Assembly (NCBI GenBank): GCA_013426785.1
Contig: JACDZI010000001.1
Coordinates: 1 to 64,000, forward strand
Source of the DNA: Rhodocyclaceae bacterium
Lineage (GTDB): Bacteria; Pseudomonadota; Gammaproteobacteria; Burkholderiales; Rhodocyclaceae
Reading direction: 5' to 3'
Length of the DNA stretch: 64,000 bases
The position numbers were made by a program, and so were the translations under genes. This document shows, one piece after another, positions 29,101 through 36,280 of the stretch. The notes beneath the pieces are model-generated. The model searched no databases and was not told the origin of the DNA. It saw only the letters and a list, made by a program, of their open reading frames with translations. How positions within the stretch are numbered: the stretch's first letter is position 1; the number at the start of each line of letters is the position of its first letter.

Positions 29101-29333
29101 AAATCTGGATACTTCCGGACAGCGGCACTACGGCGAACCAGATCATTGCAATGAAGAACACCACCCGGCCGATGAGTTTGCTTTATCCGAGCTTCACTGC
29201 TCATTTGCGCAACGAGCCAGTCATCCCGTATCCTTTCCGCAACGTCCGGCTTGGATTCACCATCGGACAACGTATTTCGGTCACCGACCAATACATCACC
29301 GTGAGCAACTCTGCTACTACATGGATCGACTAA
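26094..29333 (+). CDS. giant pilin-like adhesin with lectin-like and phage-tail-fibre-like modules
   Basis: 1079 aa. The ATG at 26094 is chosen because GGAGG lies 8 nt ahead; a TTG at 26088 is too close. A basic leader with the repeat-encoded KSALAGR (25-31) precedes a pilin-like hydrophobic helix (HGAALLIFMILVVMGALTYLV, 40-60) with Gly before Ala and no Glu at +5, as in tip pseudopilins such as GspK. Residues about 480-615 resemble an L-type lectin fold (EGFSFAIVDGD, QHIGYSGNN, KIAFEIDP, GGHVAIAYWG). From about 700 to 990 come three related modules with the pattern (I)DGV-x-x-x-AGDR-I/V-L-V/L-K...NG-x-Y-x-WN, as seen in phage tail fibres. I infer an adhesive tip subunit. No catalytic motif was recognised. 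Confidence 0.72.
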   Translation: MAKFRFIAPRRGNNQVIMAGRGQQKSALAGRRYRNLQHGAALLIFMILVVMGALTYLVSSLTPEMLEAKWAQKTNDALVQAREALIGYALQYREEQISHGQFDRVYGYLPLPDLGTLTNNNAGCTEEGCDASNFAGNGLNHTVIGRLPWRILQAGPLRDGSQQCLWYVVAGSHQREQRAAPMNWDTPGHLDLIKLDASGNPVAEGLTGHDLPVAIIIAPGNRLNSAASTNTGNIDQCQGDYTPGNYLEFTTLGAFNSTTTNHGATSDASVKPIATRGKVVFNTNLLANDFALPITADTLFSAIRKHAYFRQDINSLLDNIASYLGDNPPGAFGKIADNAAYGDTANPQGYYSNYQDMIFVAGGATTVNGNTCSSGALLFAGQRAAGQLRDTVGRRIDFSNYLEGINFGGTEFSGPEKFERVSAMQSASQDIVRCLQPAFIPTQSAALAAASQPQLTSYSGVTQTLTLGRTVSTALPTAVGSYMYGCAWKPEIHAMGGGLRSYFQFFINDTGFSSAPTEGFSFAIVDGDNNGFDACGAAAQHIGYSGNNLESPFIVPPKIAFEIDPRREGIFNPMATNTLLNGRNDPAYTGGHVAIAYWGGDTQIATGTLAPCTSPHVEIGSACYLQPEQDDNVHDQVASTRTKFPAPPANPVAPATAPSVPPDTPQGVYKLDPSLSQVPTNRDFHVRVELTRQPVSYSLLQVRVATTADLDLGAPGSSIDNVPLFAGDRILVKNQTLPADNGLYVWNDAAAPMTRTTDADTAGELAGLVVEVTQGLRNARSLWRQSITNFTLGSDALRWTNLNVKLLAPATTSLTSPGVRLDGILMNVGDRVLIDNTGVYVWNGATVSMTAATDIVAGSIVQVQQGSYATSSWRYDGSSWTSNTTARIAALGNLVITNPIDPGDPTGVSIDGVTMVAGDRILLKSQTVAGQNGIYIWNGVGVAMVRATDADSAAKLAGGMVQVLEGSDSGRTFRQTALTASGTLEIDPVAWSTIDGSPKYTLEIWILPDSGTTANQIIAMKNTTRPMSLLYPSFTAHLRNEPVIPYPFRNVRLGFTIGQRISVTDQYITVSNSATTWID
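26164..26187 (+). repeat. 24-bp dispersed repeat, perfect copy in the giant pilin-like gene
   Basis: Perfect copy, in frame, encoding KSALAGR (25-31) in the basic leader just before the pilin-like hydrophobic helix. Confidence 0.9.
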
Positions 29334-30058
29334 ACGCCGTCCCGCCAGCGCCGACTTTTCAGGAGAGGGGGTTTACCCTTACCGAAATGGCGGTCGTACT
29401 GGTTATTGTCGCGCTATTGATCGGCGGCATGATCCTGCCGATGTCCGCACAACAAGATGTTCGCTCAGTCAGTGAGACCGAGGCCAATCTGAAGAACATC
29501 CAGGACGCGCTGCTCGGTTTTGCAGCCGTTAATGGTCGATTGCCACGCCCGGCCACATTCGCCACGAGTGGCGTGGAAATCGGCTCTTGCGCCGACGATG
29601 CGGCGTGTTCGGGGCTCATACCCTGGGCCACACTGGGTGTCGGCAAAGTGGATGCCTGGGGCAAGCTGATTCGCTATAGCGTCACCCCAGCCTTTGCCAA
29701 TGCGCCATTCAACCTGACAAGCAGCGTTGCCAACCGCACCGTTCAAACACGCGATGCCAGCGGCAATGCTGTTTATCTCGCCGGCCAGGCAAGCTGCACC
29801 GCCACCAGTCAGTGCATACCAGCAGTGATTTTTTCTCACGGCAAATTTCGCTTGGGCACAACAGATGGGGGCCAGACCCTCGCGGATGGGTCGTCCACCA
29901 ATACTGATGAGGATGCCAATAACAGTGGGCCCACCAATTATTTCAACCGTACGGCATCATCAGCGACAACCGGTGGCGGTGAATTTGACGACATTGTCGT
30001 CTGGGTGCCTTACAGCATCCTGATCAACCGCATGATCTCAGCCGGTCGCCTGCCCTGA
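29321..30058 (+). CDS. type IV prepilin
   Basis: 245 aa. A canonical class III prepilin signal is present: RG|FTLTEMAVVLVIVALLIGG, with Gly at -1, Phe at +1 and Glu at +5, so prepilin peptidase should cleave after Gly17. The 17-residue leader contains AVPPAPTF (6-13), encoded by a perfect 24-bp repeat copy. The ATG at 29321 lies inside the end of the previous gene (13-bp overlap) without a Shine-Dalgarno; AGGAGAGGGG after the repeat looks like a displaced ribosome site. The globular part has several Cys residues (IGSCADDAACSG and ASCTATSQC) likely to form disulfides. Prepilin peptidase is not in the window. Confidence 0.88.
   Translation: MDRLNAVPPAPTFQERGFTLTEMAVVLVIVALLIGGMILPMSAQQDVRSVSETEANLKNIQDALLGFAAVNGRLPRPATFATSGVEIGSCADDAACSGLIPWATLGVGKVDAWGKLIRYSVTPAFANAPFNLTSSVANRTVQTRDASGNAVYLAGQASCTATSQCIPAVIFSHGKFRLGTTDGGQTLADGSSTNTDEDANNSGPTNYFNRTASSATTGGGEFDDIVVWVPYSILINRMISAGRLP
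29336..29359 (-). repeat. 24-bp dispersed repeat, perfect copy in the prepilin leader
   Basis: Perfect copy in reverse orientation relative to the consensus. It starts 3 bp past the stop of the giant pilin-like gene and encodes AVPPAPTF (6-13) in the prepilin leader. Confidence 0.9.
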
Positions 30059-30496
30059 TCCTTGCTGCACCAGCGCCTCATCGGGCGTCAGGATGCGGAA
30101 TAACCCGTCCAATCGTCGGCCACGCCGCAACTTCAACAAAGCCTTGTCCGCAGTGACGAGCCAGTCGGCCTGACCATCGCGGGCAAGTTCGAGAAACATC
30201 TGGTCGTCCTTGTCCCGGCATTTGGGCAAGGTGATTTCGGGGCGCGATACGCCATCCACTTGTTGGGCGAGTTCAAGGTAGGCGGCGTAAGCGGCTTCCT
30301 GATGTTCTGACGAAAGATCGAAGAGCGGATAGCCGAGTACCCGCCGGTATTCGGCCAGGCAGGACGGGCTGGTCAGCGCCTGCCAGCGCCCGGTAACGAC
30401 TTCGCCCCGCAAGGGGGCGAAGCGGCTGTCCTTGAACACGAACAGCGAGAGCAGGACGTTGGTGTCGAAGACGACGCGCAACGCCTGGTCTGACAT
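30038..30496 (-). CDS. PIN-domain putative ribonuclease
   Basis: 152 aa. The PIN fold is shown by VVFDTNVLLSLFVFKDSRF at the N-terminus, a Glu in SPSCLAEYRRVLG, CRDKDDQMFLELA and WLVTADKALLKL, which supply the usual acidic metal-binding residues. This is the COG1569-type PIN family often called a toxin; no antitoxin gene is adjacent. Its ATG at 30496 overlaps the phaC stop by one base (TGATG), so it is translated with phaC. Its 3' end overlaps the convergent prepilin gene by 21 bp. Confidence 0.85.
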   Translation of the reverse strand: MSDQALRVVFDTNVLLSLFVFKDSRFAPLRGEVVTGRWQALTSPSCLAEYRRVLGYPLFDLSSEHQEAAYAAYLELAQQVDGVSRPEITLPKCRDKDDQMFLELARDGQADWLVTADKALLKLRRGRRLDGLFRILTPDEALVQQGSGQATG

Positions 30497-32316
30497 CAGC
30501 CCTTCTTCTGCTGGTCGAGGCGGAACTTGACGTAGGAACCCGGCGCATCTTCGAGCACGCCGAGCTTGCCCTTGACGGGATCGCGCGCCGGCACGGTGGC
30601 ATCGTTCTGCGCCATCAGCCAAGCCTGCCAGTCGGTCCACCATGAGCCGGGGCTCTGCCCGGCCTTTTCGAACCACTCTTCCGGGCTTTCGGGCAGGGTT
30701 TTGGCGGGGTTGACCCAGTAGCCGTACTTGTTGGCGGCCGGCGGATTGACGATGCCGGCGATGTGACCGGAACCGCCCAGCACGAAGCGCGTCGGGCCGC
30801 CGAACAGCTTGGCACCGAGATAGGTGCTTTGCCACGGGGCGATGTGGTCCTCGATGGCGGACACGAAGTAGGCGGGCAGCTTGATCTTGCTCAGGTCGAT
30901 GGCGACATCACCGACCATGATGCCGCCCGGATCCTTGAGCAGGTTCTTCATGTACATGTTGCGCAGGTAGAAGCTGTGCATCGCGGCCGGCATGCGCGTG
31001 GAATCGGAGTTCCAGTAGAGCAGGTCGAAGGGGAAGGGGTCCTTGCCCATCAGGTAGTTGTTGACCACGAAGGACCAGATCAGGTCGTTGGCGCGCAGCA
31101 TGTTGAAGGTGCCGGCCATCTCGGAGCCTTCGAGGTAGCCGCGCTCGCTCATTTTCTTTTCGACCAGGGCAATCTGCTGCTCGTCGATGAACACGCCCAG
31201 CTCGCCGGGAATCGAAAAGTCCAGCATGGTGGTGAAGTAGGTGCTCGAGGCGAGACGCTTGTCCTTCTTGTTTGCCAGATAGGCTGCGGTGGTGGCGAGC
31301 AGCGTGCCGCCGAGACAGTAACCGACAGCGTTGATTTCCTTTTCGCCGGTTTGTGCGCAAACCTGGTCGATGGCGACCAGCGTGCCCTCGAACACGTAGT
31401 CCTCGTAGCTCTTCTGCGCGAGCTTTTCGTCCGGATTGACCCAGGACATGGTGAACACCGTGTGGCCCTGGTCGTTAGCCCACTTGATGTAGGAGTTCTT
31501 CTCGCGCAAATCGAGGATGTAGTACTTGTTGATCCAGGGCGGCACGATCAGCAGCGGCCGCTTGAACTGCGTCTTGGTGGTCGGCGTGAATTGCAGCAGT
31601 TGGAACAGATCGTTCTGGAAGATCACCTTGCCCGGCGTGGTGGCGACGTTCTTGCCGAGCTCGAAGGCCGTGGTGTCGGTCATCTTGACGCGCAACTGGC
31701 CGTTATTGCCTTCCATGTCGCGCAGCAGATTGTTGAAGCCGTTCAGCAGGTTCTCGCCGCGCGAATTCAGCGTCTCGCGGAAAACTTCCGGATTGGTGTG
31801 GGCGAAGTTCGAGGGCGACATCGCGTCGATGAACTGGCGCGTATAGAAGTTCACCTTGTCCTGGGTATGGTCATCGAGACCCTTGACCCCACTCACCGAG
31901 TCATGGATGTGGCGTGCGGTGATCAGGTAGGACTGCTTGATGAAATCGAAGAGGAAATGCTCCTCCCATTGCTCGTCCTTGAAACGCTTGTCGCCTTTGG
32001 GCGGCATCGCGACCGGCGGGGTCTGCATGCCCATGAAACGCAAAGTCGAATGTTGCCAAAGCGAGAAGTAGTCCCACACCAGATTCATTTGCGTCTGGGC
32101 CATCTGGTAGGGGTTGGCGAGCATCTTGGCCATCATGTCCATGAAAGCCTGGGCGATGCCCAGCTCGTCCTGGGGCGTGGAGATGCCATTCTTGGCCTGA
32201 CGTTCAATGTGGCCGTGCAGGATTTTCGAGGCGCGCTGGGCCACCTGGGCATAGGTCTTGGCCAGTTCCTGCATGTCAGGCAGGGCGGGCTTTTCAGTTT
32301 CGGGTGTCTGCGACAT
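30496..32316 (-). CDS. phaC: class I poly(3-hydroxyalkanoate) synthase
   Basis: Polymerises hydroxyacyl-CoA into PHA storage granules. It is 606 aa, typical for class I. The lipase-like box with the catalytic Cys334 is GYCLGGTLL. The catalytic Asp lies in SAIEDHIAPW and the His in GSGHIAGIVNPP. The conserved VPPWINKYYILDL and FLFDFIKQSYL are also present. Alone except for the downstream PIN gene; phaA- and phaB-type genes are not adjacent, although a thiolase is encoded in the liu operon. Confidence 0.97.
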   Translation of the reverse strand: MSQTPETEKPALPDMQELAKTYAQVAQRASKILHGHIERQAKNGISTPQDELGIAQAFMDMMAKMLANPYQMAQTQMNLVWDYFSLWQHSTLRFMGMQTPPVAMPPKGDKRFKDEQWEEHFLFDFIKQSYLITARHIHDSVSGVKGLDDHTQDKVNFYTRQFIDAMSPSNFAHTNPEVFRETLNSRGENLLNGFNNLLRDMEGNNGQLRVKMTDTTAFELGKNVATTPGKVIFQNDLFQLLQFTPTTKTQFKRPLLIVPPWINKYYILDLREKNSYIKWANDQGHTVFTMSWVNPDEKLAQKSYEDYVFEGTLVAIDQVCAQTGEKEINAVGYCLGGTLLATTAAYLANKKDKRLASSTYFTTMLDFSIPGELGVFIDEQQIALVEKKMSERGYLEGSEMAGTFNMLRANDLIWSFVVNNYLMGKDPFPFDLLYWNSDSTRMPAAMHSFYLRNMYMKNLLKDPGGIMVGDVAIDLSKIKLPAYFVSAIEDHIAPWQSTYLGAKLFGGPTRFVLGGSGHIAGIVNPPAANKYGYWVNPAKTLPESPEEWFEKAGQSPGSWWTDWQAWLMAQNDATVPARDPVKGKLGVLEDAPGSYVKFRLDQQKKG

Positions 32317-32338
32317 GGTTTCTCACTCCCTTTATTGG

Positions 32339-33352
32339 TCAGTTCGATGAGGTGTAGCGGATGACGCCGCTCTCGATACTACGCTTCAGGCGGCCTTGTT
32401 TTGCAAGGTAATTCAGGTGGGCGATCGCCTCGCCCATGGCAAACATGGTCTGGTGCGGATCGTCGATCGGACGGCCGAATAATACCTTCAGCAACTCGCT
32501 GGCAGACCTGGGCGCTTCTACGCAGGCGACGAGCAGGTCGTCGCAACGCGCGGCATGGTGCGCCTGCAGTTCGGCGACGCGGGCGTGCAGGCCGCGAAAC
32601 GGCCTGCCGTGGGAGGGCAGCACCAGCGTGTCATCCGGCAAGGTGGTGAGCTGTTGGATCGAGTTGAGGAACTGATCGAGTGTATCCAGCAGCGGGGCGG
32701 CGGCATAGGCGCTGACGTTGGTCGAGATGCGCGGCAGCAGCATGTCGCCAGCAATCAGCACATGCAGCGCGTCGCAGTAGAAGCTCGCGTGTTCCGGGGC
32801 GTGGCCGTAGCCAATGATCACCCGCCAGTCGTGCCGGCCGATGCGGATCATTTCGCCCTCCATGATGCGCTGGAATTTCTCGGGAATGGCAGGAACGCCG
32901 CGCCGGTAGGCATTGCCGCGTTTTTCCATGGCAGCCAAGGCTGGCTCTTCGAGGCCATGCTGGCGGAAGAATTCCACCATGGCGGCAACGCCGAAGGGAT
33001 GCACGCTTGCGGCAATGACATGCGCGGTCAGGTATTCCCCCTGGGTCATCCACAATGGTGCGCCGGTCTCGGCTTCCAGCCAGGCGGCGAGGCCCAGATG
33101 GTCCGGGTGGAAATGGGTGACGATTTGTCTGACGAGTTGCCTTCCCGCCAGCGCCGACTTCCAGGCGTCCTTGACCGCGTCCAGGGCAATGCCGGTATCC
33201 ACTACCGTGTAAGCCTCGCCGTCCTCAAGCAGCCACAGGTTGATGTGGTCAAGGGCGAAGGGCAAGGGCATGCGCAACCAGTGCACGCCCTCAACAACCC
33301 GGAAGGTGGTCCCGGGTGCGGGCAGTTTCTCGTAGGGGTAGATGATCTGCAT
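32339..33352 (-). CDS. MBL-fold metallo-hydrolase
   Basis: 337 aa. The metallo-beta-lactamase motif THFHPDHLGLAAW carries the di-metal site, with further ligands in GYGHAPEHASFY and VLPSHGRPF. A C-terminal winged-helix-like region (LLKVLFGRP...AHLNYLAKQGRLKR) matches the family that acts on acyl-thioester-like or lactone substrates, but the substrate is unknown. It is divergent from the LiuR gene. Lys65 onward (KSALAGRQL) is encoded by a degenerate copy of the 24-bp repeat. Confidence 0.85.
   Translation of the reverse strand: MQIIYPYEKLPAPGTTFRVVEGVHWLRMPLPFALDHINLWLLEDGEAYTVVDTGIALDAVKDAWKSALAGRQLVRQIVTHFHPDHLGLAAWLEAETGAPLWMTQGEYLTAHVIAASVHPFGVAAMVEFFRQHGLEEPALAAMEKRGNAYRRGVPAIPEKFQRIMEGEMIRIGRHDWRVIIGYGHAPEHASFYCDALHVLIAGDMLLPRISTNVSAYAAAPLLDTLDQFLNSIQQLTTLPDDTLVLPSHGRPFRGLHARVAELQAHHAARCDDLLVACVEAPRSASELLKVLFGRPIDDPHQTMFAMGEAIAHLNYLAKQGRLKRSIESGVIRYTSSN
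33139..33162 (-). repeat. 24-bp dispersed repeat, degenerate copy (3 mismatches) in an MBL gene
   Basis: 21 of 24 positions match; the A-run end is changed and one base near the other end. In frame, encoding KSALAGR from residue 65, the same peptide as the perfect copy at 26164. Confidence 0.65.
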
Positions 33353-33464
33353 TGCCGGTCCAGAGAAAATCTGTTTAACTTCGGCGGGTTAGTGAGAGCG
33401 AGAGTTTAGCCGAAACCGGCCAACATGTTGCAGTGCAGCAAAAAATGCTTCCTTGTCAATTTCA

Positions 33465-33848
33465 ATGACCGAACCAACTTACACCATTACCGAACTGGCG
33501 CGTGAATTCGAGCTGACGCCGCGCGCCATCCGCTATTACGAAGACCAGGGCCTGATCGCCCCCGACCGGGCGGGCGTGCAGCGCATCTATACCCGGCGCG
33601 ACCGCACCCGTCTGCGCCTGACCCTGCGCGGCAAGCGCCTCGGCCTGTCGCTTGCGGAAATTCGCGAGCTGATTGACATGTACGACACGGCGCCGGAATC
33701 CTCGCAACTGGCCCGACTGCTGGAAGTACTCGAACATCGCCGTGCCAAACTGGCGCAGCAGCGGGAGGATATCGAGGCCGTGCTGGGCGAACTCGACGAA
33801 TTCGAAACCCAGTGCCGCAGCTTGCTGTCTGGCAAGCAAATTAGTTGA
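33465..33848 (+). CDS. liuR: MerR-family regulator LiuR
   Basis: 127 aa from the ATG at 33465 (a TTG at 33453 is possible). The N-terminal winged helix reads YTITELAREFELTPRAIRYYEDQGLIAP, followed by RRDRTRLRLTLRGKRLGLSLAEIRELIDMYD, the LiuR signature. A C-terminal coiled coil (LLEVLEHRRAKLAQQREDIEAVL) forms the dimer. LiuR represses branched-chain amino acid degradation genes; the downstream genes are exactly that pathway, and a LiuR-like operator overlaps its stop codon. Confidence 0.9.
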   Translation: MTEPTYTITELAREFELTPRAIRYYEDQGLIAPDRAGVQRIYTRRDRTRLRLTLRGKRLGLSLAEIRELIDMYDTAPESSQLARLLEVLEHRRAKLAQQREDIEAVLGELDEFETQCRSLLSGKQIS

Positions 33849-33875
33849 CGTTGACGTAAACGTCAACATAGAATC
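33846..33875 (+). promoter_or_regulatory. LiuR operator and liu operon promoter
   Basis: An inverted repeat TTGACGTT/AACGTCAA (33846-33867) fits the ACGT-containing LiuR operators known from proteobacteria. The promoter read is TTGACG (33846-33851), an 18-bp spacer, then TAGAAT (33870-33875), so the palindrome spans the -35 box and spacer. It lies 23 bp before the thioesterase start codon, which has AAGGAGG. Confidence 0.72.
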
Positions 33876-33898
33876 CGGCAAAACAGCAAGGAGGCACC

Positions 33899-34372
33899 AT
33901 GAGCTACGGCATACCGCGTGCGGAAGCGAGATTCGAACCGCGCGACCCGGATTGGAAGGAAAAAGTACGCGACAGCTTCGTCCGTCAGGGTGCGATGGCC
34001 CTGCTCGGCGCCACTATCGCCGATGTCTGGCCGGGCGGCTGCGCGATCCACCTGCCCTACCGGCCCGACCTCTCGCAGCAGCACGGTTTCTTCCATGCCG
34101 GCATCACCTCGACTGTCGTGGATAGCGCTGCCGGCTATGCCGGATTTTCGCTGATGGCGCCGCACACCTCCGTACTGTCGGTCGAATTCAAGATCAACTT
34201 GCTGGCTCCCGCCGACGGCGAACTGATGATCGCCACCGGCGAGGTGGTCAAGCCCGGCAAAACCCTGATGATCACCCGTGGCGATGCCTGGGTGGTGAAA
34301 CACGGGAAAGTGACCCACTGCGCGATGATGCAGCAGACACTGATGACCATGCACGGAAAGGCTGAGAAGTAA
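33899..34372 (+). CDS. PaaI-family hotdog thioesterase
   Basis: 157 aa hotdog-fold acyl-CoA thioesterase. Seen are QQHGFFHAGITSTVVDSAAGYAGFS, the active-site helix with a conserved Asp, and VEFKINLLAPADGELMIATGEV. It is the first gene after the LiuR operator, with a strong AAGGAGG ribosome site. It probably hydrolyses stalled acyl-CoA intermediates of the leucine pathway to free CoA; the substrate is not shown by the sequence. Confidence 0.86.
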   Translation: MSYGIPRAEARFEPRDPDWKEKVRDSFVRQGAMALLGATIADVWPGGCAIHLPYRPDLSQQHGFFHAGITSTVVDSAAGYAGFSLMAPHTSVLSVEFKINLLAPADGELMIATGEVVKPGKTLMITRGDAWVVKHGKVTHCAMMQQTLMTMHGKAEK

Positions 34373-34388
34373 GCCCGACCTCCCCCAG

Positions 34389-34408
34389 CCCCTCCTTCGC
34401 AGGAGGGG
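34389..34408. other. GC-rich hairpin between thioesterase and liuA
   Basis: CCCCTCCT and AGGAGGGG form a perfect 8-bp stem around TCGC. There is no T-run, so it is more likely an mRNA-processing or stabilising hairpin than a terminator. It lies 38 bp ahead of the liuA start. Confidence 0.45.
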
Positions 34409-34446
34409 AGACTTGATGCTCGTTACACTCGAAAGATGGAGAAAAC

Positions 34447-35613
34447 ATGATCGGACTGAATTTTCAACTCGGCGAAGACATCGAGATGCTGCGCGACACG
34501 GTGAAATCCTTCGCCGACAACGAGATCGCCCCGCGTGCCGCAGAGATCGACCGCATGAATGAGTTTCCCGCCGACCTGTGGAAAAAGTTCGGTGACCTGG
34601 GACTGCACGGCATGACCGTCCCGGAGGAAGAAGGCGGCACCGGCATGGGCTACCTCGCCCATATCGTGGCGCTGGAGGAAATCTCACGCGCCTCGGCCTC
34701 GGTCGGGCTGTCTTACGGTGCACATTCAAACCTGTGCGTCAACCAGATCCGCCGCAACGGCAACGCTGCGCAAAAGGCCAAATACCTGCCCGGCCTGATC
34801 TCGGGCGAGCACATCGGCGCGCTGGCGATGTCCGAGGCGAACTCAGGTTCCGACGTAGTGTCGATGAAACTGCGCGCCGACAAGAAGGGGGACCGCTACG
34901 TGCTGAACGGCAGCAAGATGTGGATCACCAACGGCGGCGATGCCGATACGCTGGTGGTCTATGCCAAGACCGATCCGGCGGCTGGCGCCAAGGGCATGAC
35001 GGCATTCATCGTCGAGAAGAACTTTACTGGTTTCAGTTGCGGCAGCCACCTCGACAAGCTTGGCATGCGCGGCTCGAACACCTATCCGCTGTTCTTCGAC
35101 GACTGCGAGATTCCCGAGGAAAACGTGCTCGGAGGCGTGGGACAGGGTGTGAAGGTGTTGATGTCCGGACTCGACTACGAGCGCGCGGTACTGTGCGGCG
35201 GGCCGCTCGGCATCATGGCCGCCTGCATGGACGTGGTGTTGCCTTATTTGCACGAGCGCACCCAGTTCGACACGCCGATCGGCGAATTCCAGCTGATGCA
35301 GGGCAAGGTGGCCGACATGTACTCGACCTGGCAGGCCTGCCGCGCCTATGTGTATGCGGTCGGTCGCGCTTGCGATTCCAGCGACCACTCAAGGGGGCTG
35401 CGCAAGGATGCGGCCGGCGCGATCCTCTATTCCGCCGAAAAGGCGACCTGGATGGCCGGCGAGGCGATCCAGACCCTCGGCGGCAACGGCTACATCAACG
35501 AATATCCGACCGGCCGGCTGTGGCGCGACGCCAAGCTCTACGAGATCGGTGCCGGCACCTCGGAAATCCGTCGCATGCTGATCGGCCGCGAACTCTTCAA
35601 CGAGACCGTATGA
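34447..35613 (+). CDS. liuA: isovaleryl-CoA dehydrogenase
   Basis: FAD-dependent oxidation of isovaleryl-CoA to 3-methylcrotonyl-CoA, the first dedicated step of leucine breakdown after the keto-acid dehydrogenase. It is 388 aa. Seen are [37 protein letters not shown], the [16 protein letters not shown] segment, where the catalytic Glu of isovaleryl-CoA dehydrogenases lies, and [17 protein letters not shown] lies ahead of the ATG at 34447. The stop overlaps the carbonic anhydrase start (ATGA). Confidence 0.95.
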   Translation: MIGLNFQLGEDIEMLRDTVKSFADNEIAPRAAEIDRMNEFPADLWKKFGDLGLHGMTVPEEEGGTGMGYLAHIVALEEISRASASVGLSYGAHSNLCVNQIRRNGNAAQKAKYLPGLISGEHIGALAMSEANSGSDVVSMKLRADKKGDRYVLNGSKMWITNGGDADTLVVYAKTDPAAGAKGMTAFIVEKNFTGFSCGSHLDKLGMRGSNTYPLFFDDCEIPEENVLGGVGQGVKVLMSGLDYERAVLCGGPLGIMAACMDVVLPYLHERTQFDTPIGEFQLMQGKVADMYSTWQACRAYVYAVGRACDSSDHSRGLRKDAAGAILYSAEKATWMAGEAIQTLGGNGYINEYPTGRLWRDAKLYEIGAGTSEIRRMLIGRELFNETV

Positions 35614-36269
35614 GTTCGGATAGCCAAGACACCGGCCTGACGCGGTTGTTCGAATACAACCGCGACTGGGCGCATCGCATTGAAGCCAGCGACCCCGGCT
35701 TCTTCGCGAAGCTGGCGCACCTGCAGTCGCCGGAATACCTGTGGATCGGCTGCTCCGATTCTCGCGTGCCGGCCAACCAGATTGTCGGCCTGCTGCCGGG
35801 CGAAGTGTTCGTCCATCGTAACGTCGGCAACGTCGTGGTGCATACCGACCTCAACTGCCTGTCGGTGATCGAGTACGCCATCGATGTGCTCAAGGTCAAG
35901 CACATCATGGTGGTCGGCCACTACGGTTGCGGCGGGGTCACCGCAGCCTACCAGCGCAAGCGCATCGGGCTGGTCGACCTGTGGCTGCGCCATGTCCAGG
36001 ACGTGCATGCCAAGCATCTGGCGCGCTTCGAAGCGCTGCCAGCGGAAACGCATGTCGACCGGCTGTGCGAATTGAACGTCGTCGAACAGGTCCTCAACGT
36101 CTGCCGCACCGTGGTCGTGCAGGACGCCTGGCAGCGTGGCCAGGAACTGACCGTGCATGGCTGGATCTACGGCCTGCGCGACGGCCTGATGCGCGACCTC
36201 GGCATGACGGTCGGCCGCGCCGACGAGATTGACGCCAGCTACACTGCGGCACTAAATAATCTGTTCTGA
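35610..36269 (+). CDS. can: beta-carbonic anhydrase
   Basis: Zinc enzyme interconverting CO2 and bicarbonate, 219 aa. Zinc ligands and partner residues are in place: Cys-Asp in [11 protein letters not shown], then His and Cys in [13 protein letters not shown], with VHRNVGNVV and the C-terminal [17 protein letters not shown]. Its placement inside the liu operon, translationally coupled to liuA, is informative: methylcrotonyl-CoA carboxylase in the same operon consumes bicarbonate, so this enzyme may supply it. That link is an inference. Confidence 0.94.
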   Translation: MSSDSQDTGLTRLFEYNRDWAHRIEASDPGFFAKLAHLQSPEYLWIGCSDSRVPANQIVGLLPGEVFVHRNVGNVVVHTDLNCLSVIEYAIDVLKVKHIMVVGHYGCGGVTAAYQRKRIGLVDLWLRHVQDVHAKHLARFEALPAETHVDRLCELNVVEQVLNVCRTVVVQDAWQRGQELTVHGWIYGLRDGLMRDLGMTVGRADEIDASYTAALNNLF

Positions 36270-36280
36270 AAGGGAAATTT

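Noticed and set aside
26094-29333. A prophage tail region
   Set aside because: The tail-fibre-like modules sit in one pilin-like protein inside a pilus operon; there are no other phage genes.
30763-32364. 533-codon open frame opposite phaC
   Set aside because: High-GC antisense shadow of phaC; the composition is His/Val/Gly-rich with no domain.
34389-34408. An intrinsic terminator inside the liu operon
   Set aside because: The hairpin is strong but no T-run follows, and liuA is co-directional 38 bp downstream.
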